From the NCBI GenBank assembly GCA_947467315.1, contig CANIID010000016.1, forward strand, positions 1-32,623: DNA of 32,623 nucleotides, in the 5' to 3' direction. A model generated the notes under the pieces. It was not told the origin of the DNA, searched no databases, and saw only the letters and a list, made by a program, of their open reading frames with translations. This stretch comes from Betaproteobacteria bacterium. GTDB taxonomy: Bacteria > Pseudomonadota > Gammaproteobacteria > Burkholderiales > SG8-41. How positions within the stretch are numbered: position 1 is the stretch's first letter; each line of letters begins with the position of its first letter. Below are positions 1 to 10,143 of the stretch, one piece after another. The position numbers were made by a program, and so were the translations under genes.

Positions 1-387
1 CTCACCGTGATACTCGAATATGCGCGTCTCGACGATGGAATCCACCGGACACGATTCTTCGCAGAAACCGCAGAAAATACATTTAGTCAAATCGATGTCA
101 TAGCGCGTGGTGCGGCGCGAACCATCATCGCGTTGCTCGGATTCGATGGTGATCGCCAGCGCCGGGCACACCGCCTCGCACAGCTTGCACGCGATGCAGC
201 GCTCTTCACCATTGGGATAGCGGCGCAGCGCATGCAGGCCGCGGAAACGCCCGCTTTGCGGTGTTTTTTCTTCCGGGAATTGCACGGTTATTTTGCGTGC
301 AAACAGGTAACGGCCGGTGAGCATCATGCCCTTCACCAACTCGAACAGCAGGAAGGTTCGGAAGAATCCGCGAATTTTGTCGATCAT
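1..387 (-). CDS. nuoI: NADH-quinone oxidoreductase subunit I (partial, 3' end off window)
   Basis: This is the N-terminal 129 codons of the complex I subunit that carries two [4Fe-4S] clusters (N6a and N6b) and passes electrons from the peripheral arm towards NuoB. It is missing from the ORF track because no stop codon lies inside the window. Reading the reverse strand gives [20 protein letters not shown] and then two ferredoxin motifs, [12 protein letters not shown] and [12 protein letters not shown], which are the signature of the family. The ATG at 387 follows a GAGG Shine-Dalgarno sequence about 8 nt upstream. It starts 10 nt after the nuoH stop, so it is the next gene of the nuo operon. 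The family is usually about 160 residues, so roughly 30 residues are missing. Confidence 0.97.
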   Translation of the reverse strand, partial: MIDKIRGFFRTFLLFELVKGMMLTGRYLFARKITVQFPEEKTPQSGRFRGLHALRRYPNGEERCIACKLCEAVCPALAITIESEQRDDGSRRTTRYDIDLTKCIFCGFCEESCPVDSIVETRIFEYHGE

Positions 388-397
388 GCGCTGTGCC

Positions 398-1510
398 TCA
401 TGACTTCCACCATACCCAGAGCGGCGTCTGCATCCACGCGCCCAGCACGAGTATCCACACCAGCGTCACTGGAATGAACACTTTCCAGCCCAGACGCATG
501 ATCTGGTCGTAGCGGTAACGCGGAAACGTCGCGCGAAACCACAGAAAGCTCGACACCACCAGGAAGGTCTTGAACAACAACCACAGGAAGCTCGATGCGC
601 CCAGTATGCCCCACGACGCGGGGAACGGCGACAGCCAGCCGCCGAGGAACATCAGCGCGCACAATATCGACACCAGCATCATATTGGCGTATTCGGCGAG
701 GAAAAACACCGCGAAGGTCATGCCGGAATATTCGACGTGGAAACCCGCGACGATTTCGGATTCCCCTTCGGCCACGTCAAACGGCGCACGATTGGTTTCC
801 GCCACGCCAGCGATCAGGTAGGTGATGAACAGCGGAAACAGCGGTATCCAGAACCAACCGAACATGCCGTAAGCGCTCGATTGTCCGCGCACAATTTCCA
901 CCAGATTCAAACTCTGCGAAGCCATCAGCACGCCCACCAGTGCGAAGCCCATCGCGATCTCATACGACACGATCTGCGCCGCCGAGCGCATGGCGCCGAG
1001 GAACGCGTATTTGGAATTCGACGCCCAGCCCGCGATGATCACGCCGTACACGCCCATCGAGGTAATCGCCATGATGTAGAGCAGGCTTGCATCGATATTG
1101 GCGAGCACCATTTCCGGATCGAACGGCACCACCGCCCACGCCGCCAGCGCCGGCATGATGGTCAGCACGGGCGCGGCCACGAACAGCAGCTTGTTGGAGC
1201 CTGAAGGAATAATGATTTCCTTCATCATCAGCTTGACGCCATCGGCGATGGGCTGCAGCAGACCCAGCGGCCCCACGCGATTCGGCCCCAAGCGCAGTTG
1301 GATCCAGCCGATGACTTTACGCTCCCACAGCGTGAGGTAGGCCACGCATAGCATGATCGGTACCACGATGCAGACGATCAGTAACAGGGTTTTGACGCCA
1401 TACAGCACGTACGGCGCGAGCTCGTTGCCGAACAGTGCGACGGCCAACGCCGTGAGCACACCCCATAGCGAGTAGCCGAAATTGATGATGGGCTGGAACA
1501 CTGCGCTCAC
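398..1510 (-). CDS. nuoH: NADH-quinone oxidoreductase subunit H
   Basis: NuoH is the membrane subunit of complex I that joins the peripheral arm to the proton-pumping arm and helps form the quinone chamber. The 370-residue product is strongly hydrophobic with about eight membrane segments. It carries the family motifs [19 protein letters not shown] (about residues 63-81) and [20 protein letters not shown] (about 238-257), the acidic cytoplasmic loop near the quinone site. Length is slightly above the usual 325-350 because of an N-terminal extension. Its start overlaps the nuoG stop by 4 bp, which suggests translational coupling within the nuo operon. Confidence 0.97.
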   Translation of the reverse strand: MSAVFQPIINFGYSLWGVLTALAVALFGNELAPYVLYGVKTLLLIVCIVVPIMLCVAYLTLWERKVIGWIQLRLGPNRVGPLGLLQPIADGVKLMMKEIIIPSGSNKLLFVAAPVLTIMPALAAWAVVPFDPEMVLANIDASLLYIMAITSMGVYGVIIAGWASNSKYAFLGAMRSAAQIVSYEIAMGFALVGVLMASQSLNLVEIVRGQSSAYGMFGWFWIPLFPLFITYLIAGVAETNRAPFDVAEGESEIVAGFHVEYSGMTFAVFFLAEYANMMLVSILCALMFLGGWLSPFPASWGILGASSFLWLLFKTFLVVSSFLWFRATFPRYRYDQIMRLGWKVFIPVTLVWILVLGAWMQTPLWVWWKS

Positions 1511-3873
1511 GCCGCACCCTTTTGTGCCGCTGCCACGCGCTCAACCGTGAGCTCAGCGCTCGCTGCGCCCAGCACGGCGGTTTCTTCACGCGCGGCGGCC
1601 AAGCGGATGCAATCGACGGGCAGTTTGTCGTCAATCGCGTAATCAACTACCGTGTCGCCGCCGCCCTGACGCACGCGTACGCTATCGCCATCGCGCAAAC
1701 CCAGTTTGTCAGCCAGCGCGCGATTCATGCTTGCCACAGGCGGCAATCCATCGCGTGTTTTTTGCAACGACGGCGCACGGCGTGCTATCGCATCTGCGGC
1801 GTAAATCGGGGTTTCGGCGATGCGCTGCAATCCGGCAGCGGCAGTGGCGCCAGCAGCCACAACATATGATAAGTTATTGTTTTTATTGATATTTTTATTT
1901 TCGACACCTAATACCTCAAGGCGCACCTCGTCGGTGCTTTGCTGGTCAAAGCCCGCCAGGCCGAGCAAGTTACCCAGCACGCGCAATACCTTCCACGCCG
2001 GACGCGTTTCGCCCAACGGCTGCACCAAGCCCTGGAAACTTTGCGCGCGGCCTTCGGTGTTGATAAACGTGCCTGCGGTTTCGGTAAACGGCGCAATCGG
2101 CAACAGTACCTGCGCGTAATCCGTGGCCTTGGTTTGATAGGCGCTCAAAGCCACCACCAACTCGGCCTGCTTCATCGCAGCTATGGCTTGCCGGGGATCG
2201 TGCATATCCAGTTCAGGCTCGGCGCCGAGCAGCACATAAGCCTTGAGCGGCTTTGCAATCATCTGCATTGCGTTCGCGCCGGTGTTCGAGGGCACGGCGT
2301 TGGCAACGTACCCGCCCACGCTGTTGGCCGCCTCGCCCAAAATACCGAATCGCCCGCCCGTAATTTCCGCCAGCGCCTGCGCCAGTGCATGCAGTTGCGC
2401 GCCTTGCGCGTGATGCTGCGCAAAATTACCGAGAAACACCGCGACGTTCTTGCCGTCCGCGAGACTGGCGGCGATGCGTTGCGCGTTATCAGCGACGGCC
2501 ACATTGGCCACCACCGCACTTACGCTTTGCGGCACAGCCACATTTTTTGCCGCTGCTGCGGCTTTCACCACCTGCGCCAGCGCATCCACCAACGCCGCTG
2601 GGGACACGATCGCCTTGTTCGCCACGCGCATCAGCAGATCATCATCCACTGAATGCAATATATTGATTTTTAGAAGTTTTTTAGCAGACTGCCGCAGCCG
2701 GTTGGCGATCAGCGGATGATCCTTGCGCAGCGTTGAGCCCACCACCAGCACGCGATCCAGTTGCGATACATCGGCGATACTCATGCCCAGCCACGGCGCG
2801 CCACTCAATTTGCCGTCTGCACTGAAATCGGTTTGCCGCAGTCGGAAATCGACATGGTTCGATCCCAAACCGCGCACGACTTTTTGCAGCAGATGCAGCT
2901 CTTCAACCGTTTGATGCGGCGTGGCTAATGCGCCGATGGACTGCGCGCCGTGCGTGGCCGCGATACGTTTCAATTCGGCGGCGACAAAATCCAGCGCGGT
3001 TTGCCAATCGACTTCTTTCCATGCGCCGTTCTGTTTGAGCATCGGTCGAGCGAGCCGCTGATCGGAATTCAACGCTTCGTACGAGAAGCGATCTTTATCC
3101 GAAATCCAGCATTCGTTGATGGCTTCGTTCTCGGCCGGCAACGCGCGCATGACGCGGTTTTGTTTAATCTGCAACGTCAGATTCGAGCCCAGGCCGCAGT
3201 GCGGGCTGATCGATTGCTTGCGCGTGAGTTCCCACGTGCGCGCGCTGTAACGGAACGGCTTCGATGTCAGCGCGCCCACTGGGCACAGATCGATCACATT
3301 GCCCGACAATTCCGAATCCACCGTCTTGCCGACAAATGTGATGATCTCGGCGTGTTCGCCGCGACCAATCATGCCAAGCTCCATCACACCGGCGATCTCC
3401 TGCCCGAAACGCACGCAGCGCGTGCAGTGGATGCAGCGCGTCATGTCGGTTGAAATCAGCGGACCGAGGTTCTTGTTCACCACCACGCGCTTGTCTTCTT
3501 CGTACTGCGATCCGCTGCCGCCGTAGCCGACCGCGAGATCCTGCAACTGGCATTCGCCACCCTGATCGCAAATCGGGCAATCCAGCGGATGGTTAATCAG
3601 CAAAAATTCCATCACGCCTTTTTGCGCGGTGACGGCCTGCTCGGAATGCGTCATCACTTTCATGCCGTTGGTCACTGGCGTCGCGCACGCGGGTAACGGC
3701 TTGGGTGCTTTTTCAACTTGCACCAGGCACATGCGGCAATTGGCGGCAATCGACAGTTTGCGGTGATAGCAGAAATGCGGCACGTAGATGCCCGCCAGAC
3801 GCGCGGCATCCATCACCGTGCTGCCGTCGGGCACTTCGAGCTTATTGCCGTCGATTTCGATTTCTAGTGGCAT
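1507..3873 (-). CDS. nuoG: NADH-quinone oxidoreductase subunit G
   Basis: NuoG is the large iron-sulfur subunit of the complex I peripheral arm. The 788-residue product has an N-terminal [2Fe-2S] domain with cysteines at 35, 46, 49 and 63, then the His-Cys3 region ([18 protein letters not shown]), a ferredoxin-like [11 protein letters not shown] with [13 protein letters not shown], and a molybdopterin-oxidoreductase-like domain without catalytic function. The ATG at 3873 directly precedes the [2Fe-2S] fold. The gene follows nuoF after 13 nt and overlaps nuoH by 4 bp. Two very AT-rich coding patches (about 1861-1900 and 2657-2684) stand out from the GC-rich gene; the first encodes an Asn/Lys-rich stretch ([10 protein letters not shown]) in the variable C-terminal part. 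The frame stays open through both. Confidence 0.97.
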   Translation of the reverse strand: MPLEIEIDGNKLEVPDGSTVMDAARLAGIYVPHFCYHRKLSIAANCRMCLVQVEKAPKPLPACATPVTNGMKVMTHSEQAVTAQKGVMEFLLINHPLDCPICDQGGECQLQDLAVGYGGSGSQYEEDKRVVVNKNLGPLISTDMTRCIHCTRCVRFGQEIAGVMELGMIGRGEHAEIITFVGKTVDSELSGNVIDLCPVGALTSKPFRYSARTWELTRKQSISPHCGLGSNLTLQIKQNRVMRALPAENEAINECWISDKDRFSYEALNSDQRLARPMLKQNGAWKEVDWQTALDFVAAELKRIAATHGAQSIGALATPHQTVEELHLLQKVVRGLGSNHVDFRLRQTDFSADGKLSGAPWLGMSIADVSQLDRVLVVGSTLRKDHPLIANRLRQSAKKLLKINILHSVDDDLLMRVANKAIVSPAALVDALAQVVKAAAAAKNVAVPQSVSAVVANVAVADNAQRIAASLADGKNVAVFLGNFAQHHAQGAQLHALAQALAEITGGRFGILGEAANSVGGYVANAVPSNTGANAMQMIAKPLKAYVLLGAEPELDMHDPRQAIAAMKQAELVVALSAYQTKATDYAQVLLPIAPFTETAGTFINTEGRAQSFQGLVQPLGETRPAWKVLRVLGNLLGLAGFDQQSTDEVRLEVLGVENKNINKNNNLSYVVAAGATAAAGLQRIAETPIYAADAIARRAPSLQKTRDGLPPVASMNRALADKLGLRDGDSVRVRQGGGDTVVDYAIDDKLPVDCIRLAAAREETAVLGAASAELTVERVAAAQKGAA

Positions 3874-3886
3874 AACTATTTACAAC

Positions 3887-5203
3887 TTAAAAGTACGGCG
3901 CCACAAGACATTTCTTGTGGTCGATGTGATATTGAAATTCATCTCGATAGTGCTTGATGAAAGCACGCACCGGCATGGCTGCCGCGTCGCCCAGCGCGCA
4001 AATCGTGCGGCCCTGTATGTTGTCGGCGATACGATTCAATTGATCGAGGTCTTCGTTGCGGCCCTTACCGTGCTCAATACGGTCAACCATGCGATACAGC
4101 CAGCCGGTGCCTTCGCGGCACGGCGTGCATTGGCCGCAGGATTCCTCAAAATAAAAATACGACAGCCGCAGCAGCGATTTCACCATGCAACGCGTCTCGT
4201 TCATCACAATCACCGCGCCCGAGCCCAGCATCGAGCCCGCCTTGGCGATGGAGTCGTAATCCATGTCGGTGGCCATCATGATATCGGCGGGCAGCACCGG
4301 CATCGACGAGCCGCCGGGAATCACCGCTTTCAACTTGACGCCATCGCGCATGCCACCGGCCATTTCCAAAAGCTTGGCAAACGGCGTACCCAACTTAACT
4401 TCGTAATTGCCCGGACGCGCCACGTCGCCGGACACCGAGAACAATTTGGTGCCGCCGTTGTTGGGCTTGCCCATGTTGAGAAACGCTTCACCGCCGTTGA
4501 CGATAATCCACGGCACCGCAGCGAAGGTCTCGGTGTTGTTGATGGTGGTCGGCTTGCCGTACAAACCGAAGCTTGCGGGGAACGGGGGCTTAAAGCGCGG
4601 CTGGCCTTTTTTGCCTTCCAGCGATTCGAGCAAGCCGGTCTCTTCGCCGCAAATATAGGCGCCGAAGCCGTGATGCGCGTGCAACTGAAAATTGAAATCC
4701 GAGCCAAGTATCTTGTCACCCAGATAACCCGCCGCGCGCGCTTCTTCAAGAGCCTCTTCAAAGCGCTCGTAGGTATCCCAAATTTCGCCGTGGATGTAGT
4801 TGTAGCCCACGGGAATACCCATTGCGTAGGCGGCGATGGTCATACCTTCGATCACGCTGTGCGGGTTGTAACGCAGGATGTCGCGATCCTTGAACGTACC
4901 CGGCTCGCCTTCGTCGGAATTGCACACCAGGTATTTCGCGCCTGGATACTGGCGCGGCATAAAGCTCCACTTCAGCCCTGCCGGGAAACCCGCGCCGCCG
5001 CGTCCGCGCAACGCCGATTTTTTGACTTCGGCGATGACGTTTTCGGGTGTGATTTTTTCATTGAGGATTTTACGCAACGCCTGATAGCCACCCCGCGCTT
5101 CGTAATCCTTCAGACGCCAGTTAGCGCCGTCGATGTCCTTCATGATCAAGGCATCGGGGCCGTAGCTGCCTTTGGCGAACGGAACTGATGGAAGACCGAT
5201 CAT
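3887..5203 (-). CDS. nuoF: NADH-quinone oxidoreductase subunit F
   Basis: NuoF binds NADH and FMN and holds the N3 [4Fe-4S] cluster, the electron entry point of complex I. The 438-residue product has the glycine-rich nucleotide motif [14 protein letters not shown] (residues 66-79), a second conserved block [20 protein letters not shown], and the cluster motif [12 protein letters not shown] near residue 355. Length matches the family. Its ATG overlaps the nuoE stop by 4 bp. NuoE, NuoF and NuoG together form the NADH dehydrogenase module and are consecutive here. Confidence 0.97.
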   Translation of the reverse strand: MIGLPSVPFAKGSYGPDALIMKDIDGANWRLKDYEARGGYQALRKILNEKITPENVIAEVKKSALRGRGGAGFPAGLKWSFMPRQYPGAKYLVCNSDEGEPGTFKDRDILRYNPHSVIEGMTIAAYAMGIPVGYNYIHGEIWDTYERFEEALEEARAAGYLGDKILGSDFNFQLHAHHGFGAYICGEETGLLESLEGKKGQPRFKPPFPASFGLYGKPTTINNTETFAAVPWIIVNGGEAFLNMGKPNNGGTKLFSVSGDVARPGNYEVKLGTPFAKLLEMAGGMRDGVKLKAVIPGGSSMPVLPADIMMATDMDYDSIAKAGSMLGSGAVIVMNETRCMVKSLLRLSYFYFEESCGQCTPCREGTGWLYRMVDRIEHGKGRNEDLDQLNRIADNIQGRTICALGDAAAMPVRAFIKHYRDEFQYHIDHKKCLVAPYF

Positions 5204-5712
5204 TTGAGGTCCTCGATCAGCTTGTCGATTTTGTCATTCGACATCGCGCACAGCATTTGTTTGTTGTTGCGGATGAACACCGGCGCATCGCCGCAAGCCC
5301 CCATGCACTCGCCTTCTTTCAGCGTAAAGCGGCCATCCGGCGTGGTTTCGTTGAAGCCAATGCCGAGTTTTTTCTTAATATAATCAGCAGCATGCGTCGC
5401 ACCCTGCAAGGCGCATGGCAGATTGGTGCAGATGGTCAGCTTGTGCCGCCCCACCGGCTTTAAGTCATACATGGTGTAAAACGAAGCGACTTCATACACG
5501 GCCACCGGTGGCATCTCGAGATATTGAGCCACGAAATCCATGGTCTCGTTGGAGAGCCAGCCTTTTTCGTCCTGCGCGATGGTCAGCGCGGCCATCACCG
5601 CGGATTGCTTCTCTTCAGACGGATACTTGGCCACCGCCTTGTCGATTTTCGCCAGCGAGTCGGGTGACAAGACGGCGAGCTGTAGTGAGGGCGCGTTCAT
5701 CGACTCACTCAT
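5200..5712 (-). CDS. nuoE: NADH-quinone oxidoreductase subunit E
   Basis: NuoE is the 24-kDa-type subunit with a thioredoxin-like fold carrying the N1a [2Fe-2S] cluster beside NuoF. The 170-residue product shows the cluster ligands in [11 protein letters not shown] and [11 protein letters not shown], and the helical N-terminal part with [22 protein letters not shown]. Both the start (with nuoD) and the stop (with nuoF) overlap neighbours by 4 bp, consistent with coupled translation. An internal ATG four codons downstream (MNAPSL) is a possible alternative start; I keep the ATG at 5712 because of the overlap. Confidence 0.97.
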   Translation of the reverse strand: MSESMNAPSLQLAVLSPDSLAKIDKAVAKYPSEEKQSAVMAALTIAQDEKGWLSNETMDFVAQYLEMPPVAVYEVASFYTMYDLKPVGRHKLTICTNLPCALQGATHAADYIKKKLGIGFNETTPDGRFTLKEGECMGACGDAPVFIRNNKQMLCAMSNDKIDKLIEDLK

Positions 5713-6962
5713 CTATCTACTTCGCCGAACACGATGTCCTGCGTGCCGATAATCGCCACCACGTCTGCGATCATGTGGCCGCGCGACATTTCATCCAGTG
5801 CCGACAGATGTGCAAAACCCGGCGCGCGGATTTTCAAACGATAGGGTTTGTTCGCGCCGTCCGACACCAGGTAAATACCGAACTCGCCCTTGGGGTGTTC
5901 GACCGCGGCATAGGCCTCACCGGCAGGCACGTGCATGCCCTCGGTGAACAATTTGAAGTGGTGGATCAGCTCTTCCATGTTTTGTTTCATACCCACGCGC
6001 GACGGGGGTGCTACTTTGTGGCTGTCGATCATTACCGGGCCGGGATTCTTGCGCAGCCAATCGATGCATTGCTTGACGATATTATTCGATTGCCGCATCT
6101 CCTCAACACGCACAAGATAGCGGTCATAACAATCGCCATTCACGCCCACCGGGATATCGAATTGCATCTGATCATACACTTCGTACGGCTGCTTCTTGCG
6201 CAAATCCCACTCGATGCCAGAGCCACGCAACATCGGCCCGGTAAATCCCAGCGCCTTGGCACGCTCTGGCGTTACCACGCCGATGCCGACCGTACGCTGC
6301 TTCCAGATGCGGTTGTCGGTGAGCAGCGTTTCGTACTCATCGATATACGTCGGGAATCGCTGGGTAAAATCGCCAAGAAAATCCAGCAGCGAGCCTTGGC
6401 GGTTTTCGTTAAGGTCTTTAATCGCCTTGGCGTTTTGGTGCTTGGTCGCGTTGTACTGCGGCATGCTGTCCGGCAGATCACGATACACGCCGCCCGGACG
6501 ATAGTACGCCGCATGCATGCGCGCGCCCGACACTGCTTCATAGGTGTCGAACAAATCTTCGCGCTCGCGGAAGCAATACAAAAACACCGTCATCGCCCCC
6601 ACGTCGAGCGCGTGGCAACCCAGCCACAGCAGGTGATTCAGCAGTCGCGTGATTTCATCGAACATCACGCGGATATATTGCGCGCGTATCGGCACTTGTA
6701 TGCCCGCAAGCTTTTCAATCGCCATCACGTAGGCATGCTCGTTGACCATCATCGACACGTAGTCGAGACGATCCATGTACGGCACCGACTGTATAAACGT
6801 TTTGTGTTCGGCCAACTTTTCGGTGGCACGATGCAGCAGCCCGATATGCGGATCAGCGCGCTCGATGACTTCACCGTCGAGTTCCAGCACCAGACGCAGC
6901 ACGCCGTGCGCAGCCGGATGCTGCGGGCCGAAGTTCATCGTGTAGTTTCGTATTTCCGCCAT
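5709..6962 (-). CDS. nuoD: NADH-quinone oxidoreductase subunit D
   Basis: NuoD is the 49-kDa-type subunit of complex I, related to the large subunit of NiFe hydrogenases, and forms the quinone-reduction site with NuoB. The 417-residue product begins with [20 protein letters not shown], which contains the conserved HPAAHG loop at the quinone site, and includes [28 protein letters not shown] and the C-terminal [14 protein letters not shown]. Length matches the separate (unfused) NuoD of betaproteobacteria; in E. coli NuoC and NuoD are fused. It follows nuoC after 2 nt. Confidence 0.97.
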   Translation of the reverse strand: MAEIRNYTMNFGPQHPAAHGVLRLVLELDGEVIERADPHIGLLHRATEKLAEHKTFIQSVPYMDRLDYVSMMVNEHAYVMAIEKLAGIQVPIRAQYIRVMFDEITRLLNHLLWLGCHALDVGAMTVFLYCFREREDLFDTYEAVSGARMHAAYYRPGGVYRDLPDSMPQYNATKHQNAKAIKDLNENRQGSLLDFLGDFTQRFPTYIDEYETLLTDNRIWKQRTVGIGVVTPERAKALGFTGPMLRGSGIEWDLRKKQPYEVYDQMQFDIPVGVNGDCYDRYLVRVEEMRQSNNIVKQCIDWLRKNPGPVMIDSHKVAPPSRVGMKQNMEELIHHFKLFTEGMHVPAGEAYAAVEHPKGEFGIYLVSDGANKPYRLKIRAPGFAHLSALDEMSRGHMIADVVAIIGTQDIVFGEVDR

Positions 6963-6964
6963 GA

Positions 6965-7594
6965 TTAACCTTTGCGGAACCCTTCGCTATTGCCATACTG
7001 CGCTTCGCGAATGATGCGGGGCGTGATTTCGCGCGGCTCGATGGTCACCGGCTGGTAAATCACGCGCTGCTTGTCGGGGTCGTAACGCATTTCGACGTTA
7101 CCCGACAGCGGGAAATCCTTGCGGAACGGATGGCCGATGAAACCGTAATCGGTGAGCAGGCGGCGCAAATCCGGGTGGCCGGTGAACATGATGCCGTAGA
7201 GATCAAAGGCTTCACGCTCGTACCAATTCGCCGATGGCCAGATGCCGATCACGGACGCGACCACGGGAAAATCATCTTCCGCAGCAAACACACGTACCCG
7301 TAAACGACAGTTGTAGCTGATACTGAGCAGGTGGTACACCACAGCGAAACGCTGACCATTCCAGGCGACATCATCACCGTCCACGCGACCGAATGCACTG
7401 TAGTCCATGCCGCAAAGGTCAATCAGTTGCTCGAATTTAAGCTCCGGCGAATCGCGCAGCTTCTCCGCAACCGTCAACAGGTTTTCCGCCTTCACCACCA
7501 CGGTCAATTCGCCGAGCGCGATAGCTGCGCTCACCAGCAAATCGCCTAGCGATGCTTGCAGCACGGTGGTCAGGGTTTCAAGTCGGGAAGCCAT
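6965..7594 (-). CDS. nuoC: NADH-quinone oxidoreductase subunit C
   Basis: NuoC is the 30-kDa-type subunit of the complex I peripheral arm, with a structural role next to NuoD. The 209-residue product carries the family signature [20 protein letters not shown] followed by [12 protein letters not shown]. It is a separate gene, not fused with nuoD, as is usual for this class. It lies between nuoB (19 nt upstream) and nuoD (2 nt downstream). Confidence 0.96.
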   Translation of the reverse strand: MASRLETLTTVLQASLGDLLVSAAIALGELTVVVKAENLLTVAEKLRDSPELKFEQLIDLCGMDYSAFGRVDGDDVAWNGQRFAVVYHLLSISYNCRLRVRVFAAEDDFPVVASVIGIWPSANWYEREAFDLYGIMFTGHPDLRRLLTDYGFIGHPFRKDFPLSGNVEMRYDPDKQRVIYQPVTIEPREITPRIIREAQYGNSEGFRKG

Positions 7595-7613
7595 TGTCGC
7601 GTGGAGTTACCAG

Positions 7614-8108
7614 TTACGCACGTGCAATCGTATTGGTACGTTTGATCTTGTTTTGCAACTGGATGATGCCGTAGAGCAACGCTTCGGCGGTGGGCGGGCA
7701 GCCCGGCACGTAAATATCCACCGGCACAATGCGATCACAGCCGCGCACCACGGAATACGAATAGTGATAGTAGCCGCCGCCGTTGGCGCACGAGCCCATC
7801 GAAATCACCCAACGCGGCTCCGCCATCTGGTCATACACTTTGCGCAGCGCGGGCGCCATCTTGTTGCACAGCGTGCCGGCGACGATCATCACATCCGATT
7901 GACGCGGACTCGGACGAAACACGATGCCGAAACGGTCAAGATCGTAGCGTGAGGCGCCCGCGTGCATCATTTCCACCGCGCAGCACGCCAGACCAAACGT
8001 CATCGGCCACAATGAACCGGTGCGCGTCCAGTTGATCAGCGCATCGGCGGTGGTGGTCATGAAACCTTTTTCACCAAGGTTTTCGTTTAATGTTTCTATC
8101 GCGCCCAT
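7614..8108 (-). CDS. nuoB: NADH-quinone oxidoreductase subunit B
   Basis: NuoB (PSST-type) carries the N2 [4Fe-4S] cluster that reduces quinone. The 164-residue product has the tandem-cysteine motif [13 protein letters not shown], a third ligand in [17 protein letters not shown] and the fourth in [15 protein letters not shown]. The ATG at 8108 is supported by a GAGG sequence 8 nt upstream; an internal ATG before [10 protein letters not shown] would give a shorter product that also fits the family. The gene follows nuoA after 25 nt. Confidence 0.97.
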   Translation of the reverse strand: MGAIETLNENLGEKGFMTTTADALINWTRTGSLWPMTFGLACCAVEMMHAGASRYDLDRFGIVFRPSPRQSDVMIVAGTLCNKMAPALRKVYDQMAEPRWVISMGSCANGGGYYHYSYSVVRGCDRIVPVDIYVPGCPPTAEALLYGIIQLQNKIKRTNTIARA

Positions 8109-8133
8109 AGGATTACCTCGTTGGCCAGGGGTT

Positions 8134-8508
8134 TTATTCCCAGTCGAGAGCCCCCTTCATCCACTCGTAAACGAACCCCACGACGAGAATGCCGAGGAAC
8201 ACCACCATGGCGATATAACGGAACCAGCTTTCGCTTTGTTCGCCAAGCACAATCGCCCACGGAAACAGAAACGCGATTTCGAGATCAAACAGAATGAACA
8301 GTATCGCCACCAAATAGTAGCGAACGTCGAATTTCATGCGCGCATCTTCGAAGGCTTCAAAGCCGCATTCATACGGCGAGAGTTTTTCGTCCGTCGGCTT
8401 GTGCGAGCCGACCAGCCGTGACAGGCCGCCGCCCAACAAAATTGGCGCTATGCCGACCGCGAGGCCGACGCCAACGAACATCAGGATGGGAAAGTAGTTC
8501 TCAAGCAT
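8134..8508 (-). CDS. nuoA: NADH-quinone oxidoreductase subunit A
   Basis: NuoA is a small membrane subunit of complex I with three membrane helices; its long loop lies near the quinone channel. The 124-residue product shows the conserved loop [20 protein letters not shown], with the reactive cysteine, and FLFPWAIVL in the third helix. It is the first gene of the nuo operon. The start codon has no strong Shine-Dalgarno sequence. The 118 nt upstream are AT-rich near the gene and C-free on the transcribed strand further up (see separate entry). Confidence 0.96.
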   Translation of the reverse strand: MLENYFPILMFVGVGLAVGIAPILLGGGLSRLVGSHKPTDEKLSPYECGFEAFEDARMKFDVRYYLVAILFILFDLEIAFLFPWAIVLGEQSESWFRYIAMVVFLGILVVGFVYEWMKGALDWE

Positions 8509-8626
8509 GTGGCATCAATGACAATTGATATGACCAACCTATTGTTTTTAATGAATTTTTAATCAATCTTCTGCAAACGACCCCACCCATCCACTTCCAC
8601 TAACCCAACCTACTTCAACCAAACCC
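8509..8626 (-). other. Spacer between tRNA-Leu and nuoA with C-free, G-rich RNA strand
   Basis: This spacer should be the nuo leader if transcription reads through from tRNA-Leu. Positions 8580-8627 contain no G on the plus strand, so the nuo-sense RNA has no C for 48 nt but at least eight runs of two or more G. Closer to nuoA the DNA is AT-rich, with a weak promoter-like pair on the minus strand (TTGATT, 17 bp, AATAGG; 7 of 12 consensus bases). The promoter is only a suggestion; the G-rich composition is directly visible. Confidence 0.4.
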
Positions 8627-8711
8627 TGGTGCCGACGGAGAGACTCGAACTCTCACGGCTTTCGCCACCGCCCCCTCAAGACGGCGTGTCTACCAATTCC
8701 ACCACGACGGC
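8627..8711 (-). tRNA. leuU: tRNA-Leu (anticodon GAG)
   Basis: The reverse strand folds as a class II tRNA of 85 nt with an encoded 3' CCA. The D arm is GTGGAATTGGTAGACAC, the anticodon stem CCGTC/GGCGG closes a TTGAGGG loop with anticodon GAG, the long variable arm is GGC-GAAA-GCC, and the T arm is GAGAG-TTCGAGT-CTCTC. The acceptor stem GCCGTCG/CGTCGGC pairs in six of seven positions; the fifth pair is T opposite T. The position after secG matches E. coli, where leuU follows secG. Confidence 0.95.
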
Positions 8712-8757
8712 ATTACCTGCGACTTACCAATTTCCGATTATTGATTTGATACCTTAC

Positions 8758-9186
8758 TTACTTGGGTGCATCCTTCGGTGCATCTGCGGCTTTCGCCCCC
8801 TCTGCCGGCGCTGCTGGTGCTGTCTTTTCTGTCTTCTCGCCCTTGTCCCCCTTGGCTACAGGCACCACCGTAACGGTAGGCGCTGTGGGGACATCGACCG
8901 CCCCCGGCGCTTTTTGCGTTGCCGCCGGCACGGCCATTACGCCCTTGTCGACGCCACGCTTGCCCGATAGCCAGGTGAGCCCCATGCTGGTGAGAAAAAA
9001 CACCAGCGCTAGTATCCCGGTCAAGCGGCTCATAAAATTCGCCGAGCCCGCAGAACCGAACACGCTGCCTGCGGAACCGCTGCCAAATGCCGCGCCGACA
9101 TCGGCGCCCTTGCCATGCTGTATCAGCACCAAGCCAACTATGCCCGCCGCGACCAGAATATGCACAATTAAAACGATCATTTCCAT
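8758..9186 (-). CDS. secG: Preprotein translocase subunit SecG
   Basis: SecG is a small inner-membrane subunit of the SecYEG protein-export channel. The 142-residue product has two membrane segments (about 3-22 and 54-72) joined by the conserved loop LIQHGKGADVGAAFGSGSAGSVFGS. E. coli SecG has 110 residues; the excess here is a C-terminal tail of about 60 residues rich in Ala, Pro and Lys (PVAKGDKGEKTEKTAPAAPA). The track start at 9186 gives MEMIVLIV; the second ATG at 9180 is almost as likely. It lies between tpiA (73 nt upstream) and tRNA-Leu. Confidence 0.95.
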   Translation of the reverse strand: MEMIVLIVHILVAAGIVGLVLIQHGKGADVGAAFGSGSAGSVFGSAGSANFMSRLTGILALVFFLTSMGLTWLSGKRGVDKGVMAVPAATQKAPGAVDVPTAPTVTVVPVAKGDKGEKTEKTAPAAPAEGAKAADAPKDAPK

Positions 9187-9259
9187 AACGCTAAGCCATC
9201 CTTTACGCTAACTGCCGCGCCCACTATCGCGCTAACCCCAAACCACGAAGCCGCTCTGC

Positions 9260-10009
9260 CTAAGCTGCTTTACAGATGGCCGCAAACTCTTCCGCCACCA
9301 GCGCCGCGCCGCCGATCAAGCCGCCATCGATATCGGCCATCGCAAACAACTGCTTCGCATTCGACGCCTTGACGCTGCCGCCGTACAACAACAGCAGCGA
9401 ATCCGCCACCCGCATGTCCTGCTCAGCCACGCGCCCGCGGATAAACGCATGCACCGCTTGCGCTTCATCCGGCGACGCTGTCTTGCCGGTGCCGATAGCC
9501 CACACCGGCTCATACGCCATTACCGCTTGGCCCAATGCAGCCACACCTGAATTCGAAATCACTGCATCCATCTGCCGCTCGACCACCTGCTCGGTCACGC
9601 CCGATTCCCGCTCAGCCAACGTCTCGCCGACGCATAAAATCGGCGTTAACCCAGCCTTCAACACCGCCGCAAATTTGAGCGCCACCGCTTTATCGGTATC
9701 GCCAAACAACGCACGCCGTTCCGAATGACCCACCAACACATAACGGCAACCAAAATCCGCCACCATACCCGCCGACACGCCGCCGGTATACGCGCCGTGA
9801 TCGTACTCACACACGTCCTGCGCGCCCCACGATATCCCGCTACCGCGCAATAGCTGTTCGGTTTGATACAAATACGGATACGGCACGCACACCGCACAAC
9901 GCGTGTCCGAGATCGGTTTCAATAACGGAATCAAAGACTTCAGCAGCGACTGGTTCGAGGCCAGATTGCCGTTCATCTTCCAGTTACCCGCGACCAGCTT
10001 GCCTCGCAT
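9260..10009 (-). CDS. tpiA: Triosephosphate isomerase
   Basis: TpiA interconverts dihydroxyacetone phosphate and glyceraldehyde 3-phosphate in the cytoplasm. I place the start at the ATG at 10009, giving 249 residues, because the product then begins MRGKLVAGNWKMNGN as in the family; the track start at 10090 adds 27 unrelated residues and would include the promoter. Catalytic residues are visible: N9 and K11, H95 in VLVGHSERR, E167 in AYEPVWAIGTGKT, and the phosphate loop LLYGGSVKASN. A GGAA sequence precedes the ATG. The tpiA-secG order is common in betaproteobacteria. Confidence 0.96.
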   Translation of the reverse strand: MRGKLVAGNWKMNGNLASNQSLLKSLIPLLKPISDTRCAVCVPYPYLYQTEQLLRGSGISWGAQDVCEYDHGAYTGGVSAGMVADFGCRYVLVGHSERRALFGDTDKAVALKFAAVLKAGLTPILCVGETLAERESGVTEQVVERQMDAVISNSGVAALGQAVMAYEPVWAIGTGKTASPDEAQAVHAFIRGRVAEQDMRVADSLLLLYGGSVKASNAKQLFAMADIDGGLIGGAALVAEEFAAICKAA

Positions 10010-10037
10010 TGCAGTTCCGTGTTTCCAAAACCAGTGG

Positions 10038-10066
10038 ATTTTACAGGGGCAACGACAGTGGGTCAA
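10038..10066 (-). promoter_or_regulatory. Predicted sigma-70 promoter of tpiA
   Basis: On the minus strand TTGACC (10066-10061) and TAAAAT (10043-10038) are separated by exactly 17 bp, matching 10 of 12 consensus bases. The -10 box lies about 28 nt before the tpiA ATG at 10009, so the leader would be about 20 nt. This also supports the shorter tpiA start. Confidence 0.6.
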
Positions 10067-10143
10067 CGAACGTGACACATGCCGCGTCACTGAAATACGT
10101 TGATTTCATGGGGTTTTTATGCAGCCCCACCGACTAACGCGCA

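Noticed and set aside
3788-5188. 466-residue plus-strand ORF opposite nuoF
   Set aside because: It is antisense to nuoF along its whole length, is rich in Arg/His/Ala without any recognisable motif, and follows from the GC-rich third codon positions of the real gene.
5415-6968. 517-residue plus-strand ORF opposite nuoD and nuoE
   Set aside because: Shadow ORF across two conserved genes; composition is His/Arg-rich with no family signature or ribosome site.
7407-7952. 181-residue plus-strand ORF spanning the nuoB-nuoC junction
   Set aside because: Antisense shadow over two conserved complex I genes.
10109-10129. Hairpin TGGGG/CCCCA between tpiA and the Bug gene as a terminator
   Set aside because: Only 5 bp with an 11-nt loop and no T run on either strand.
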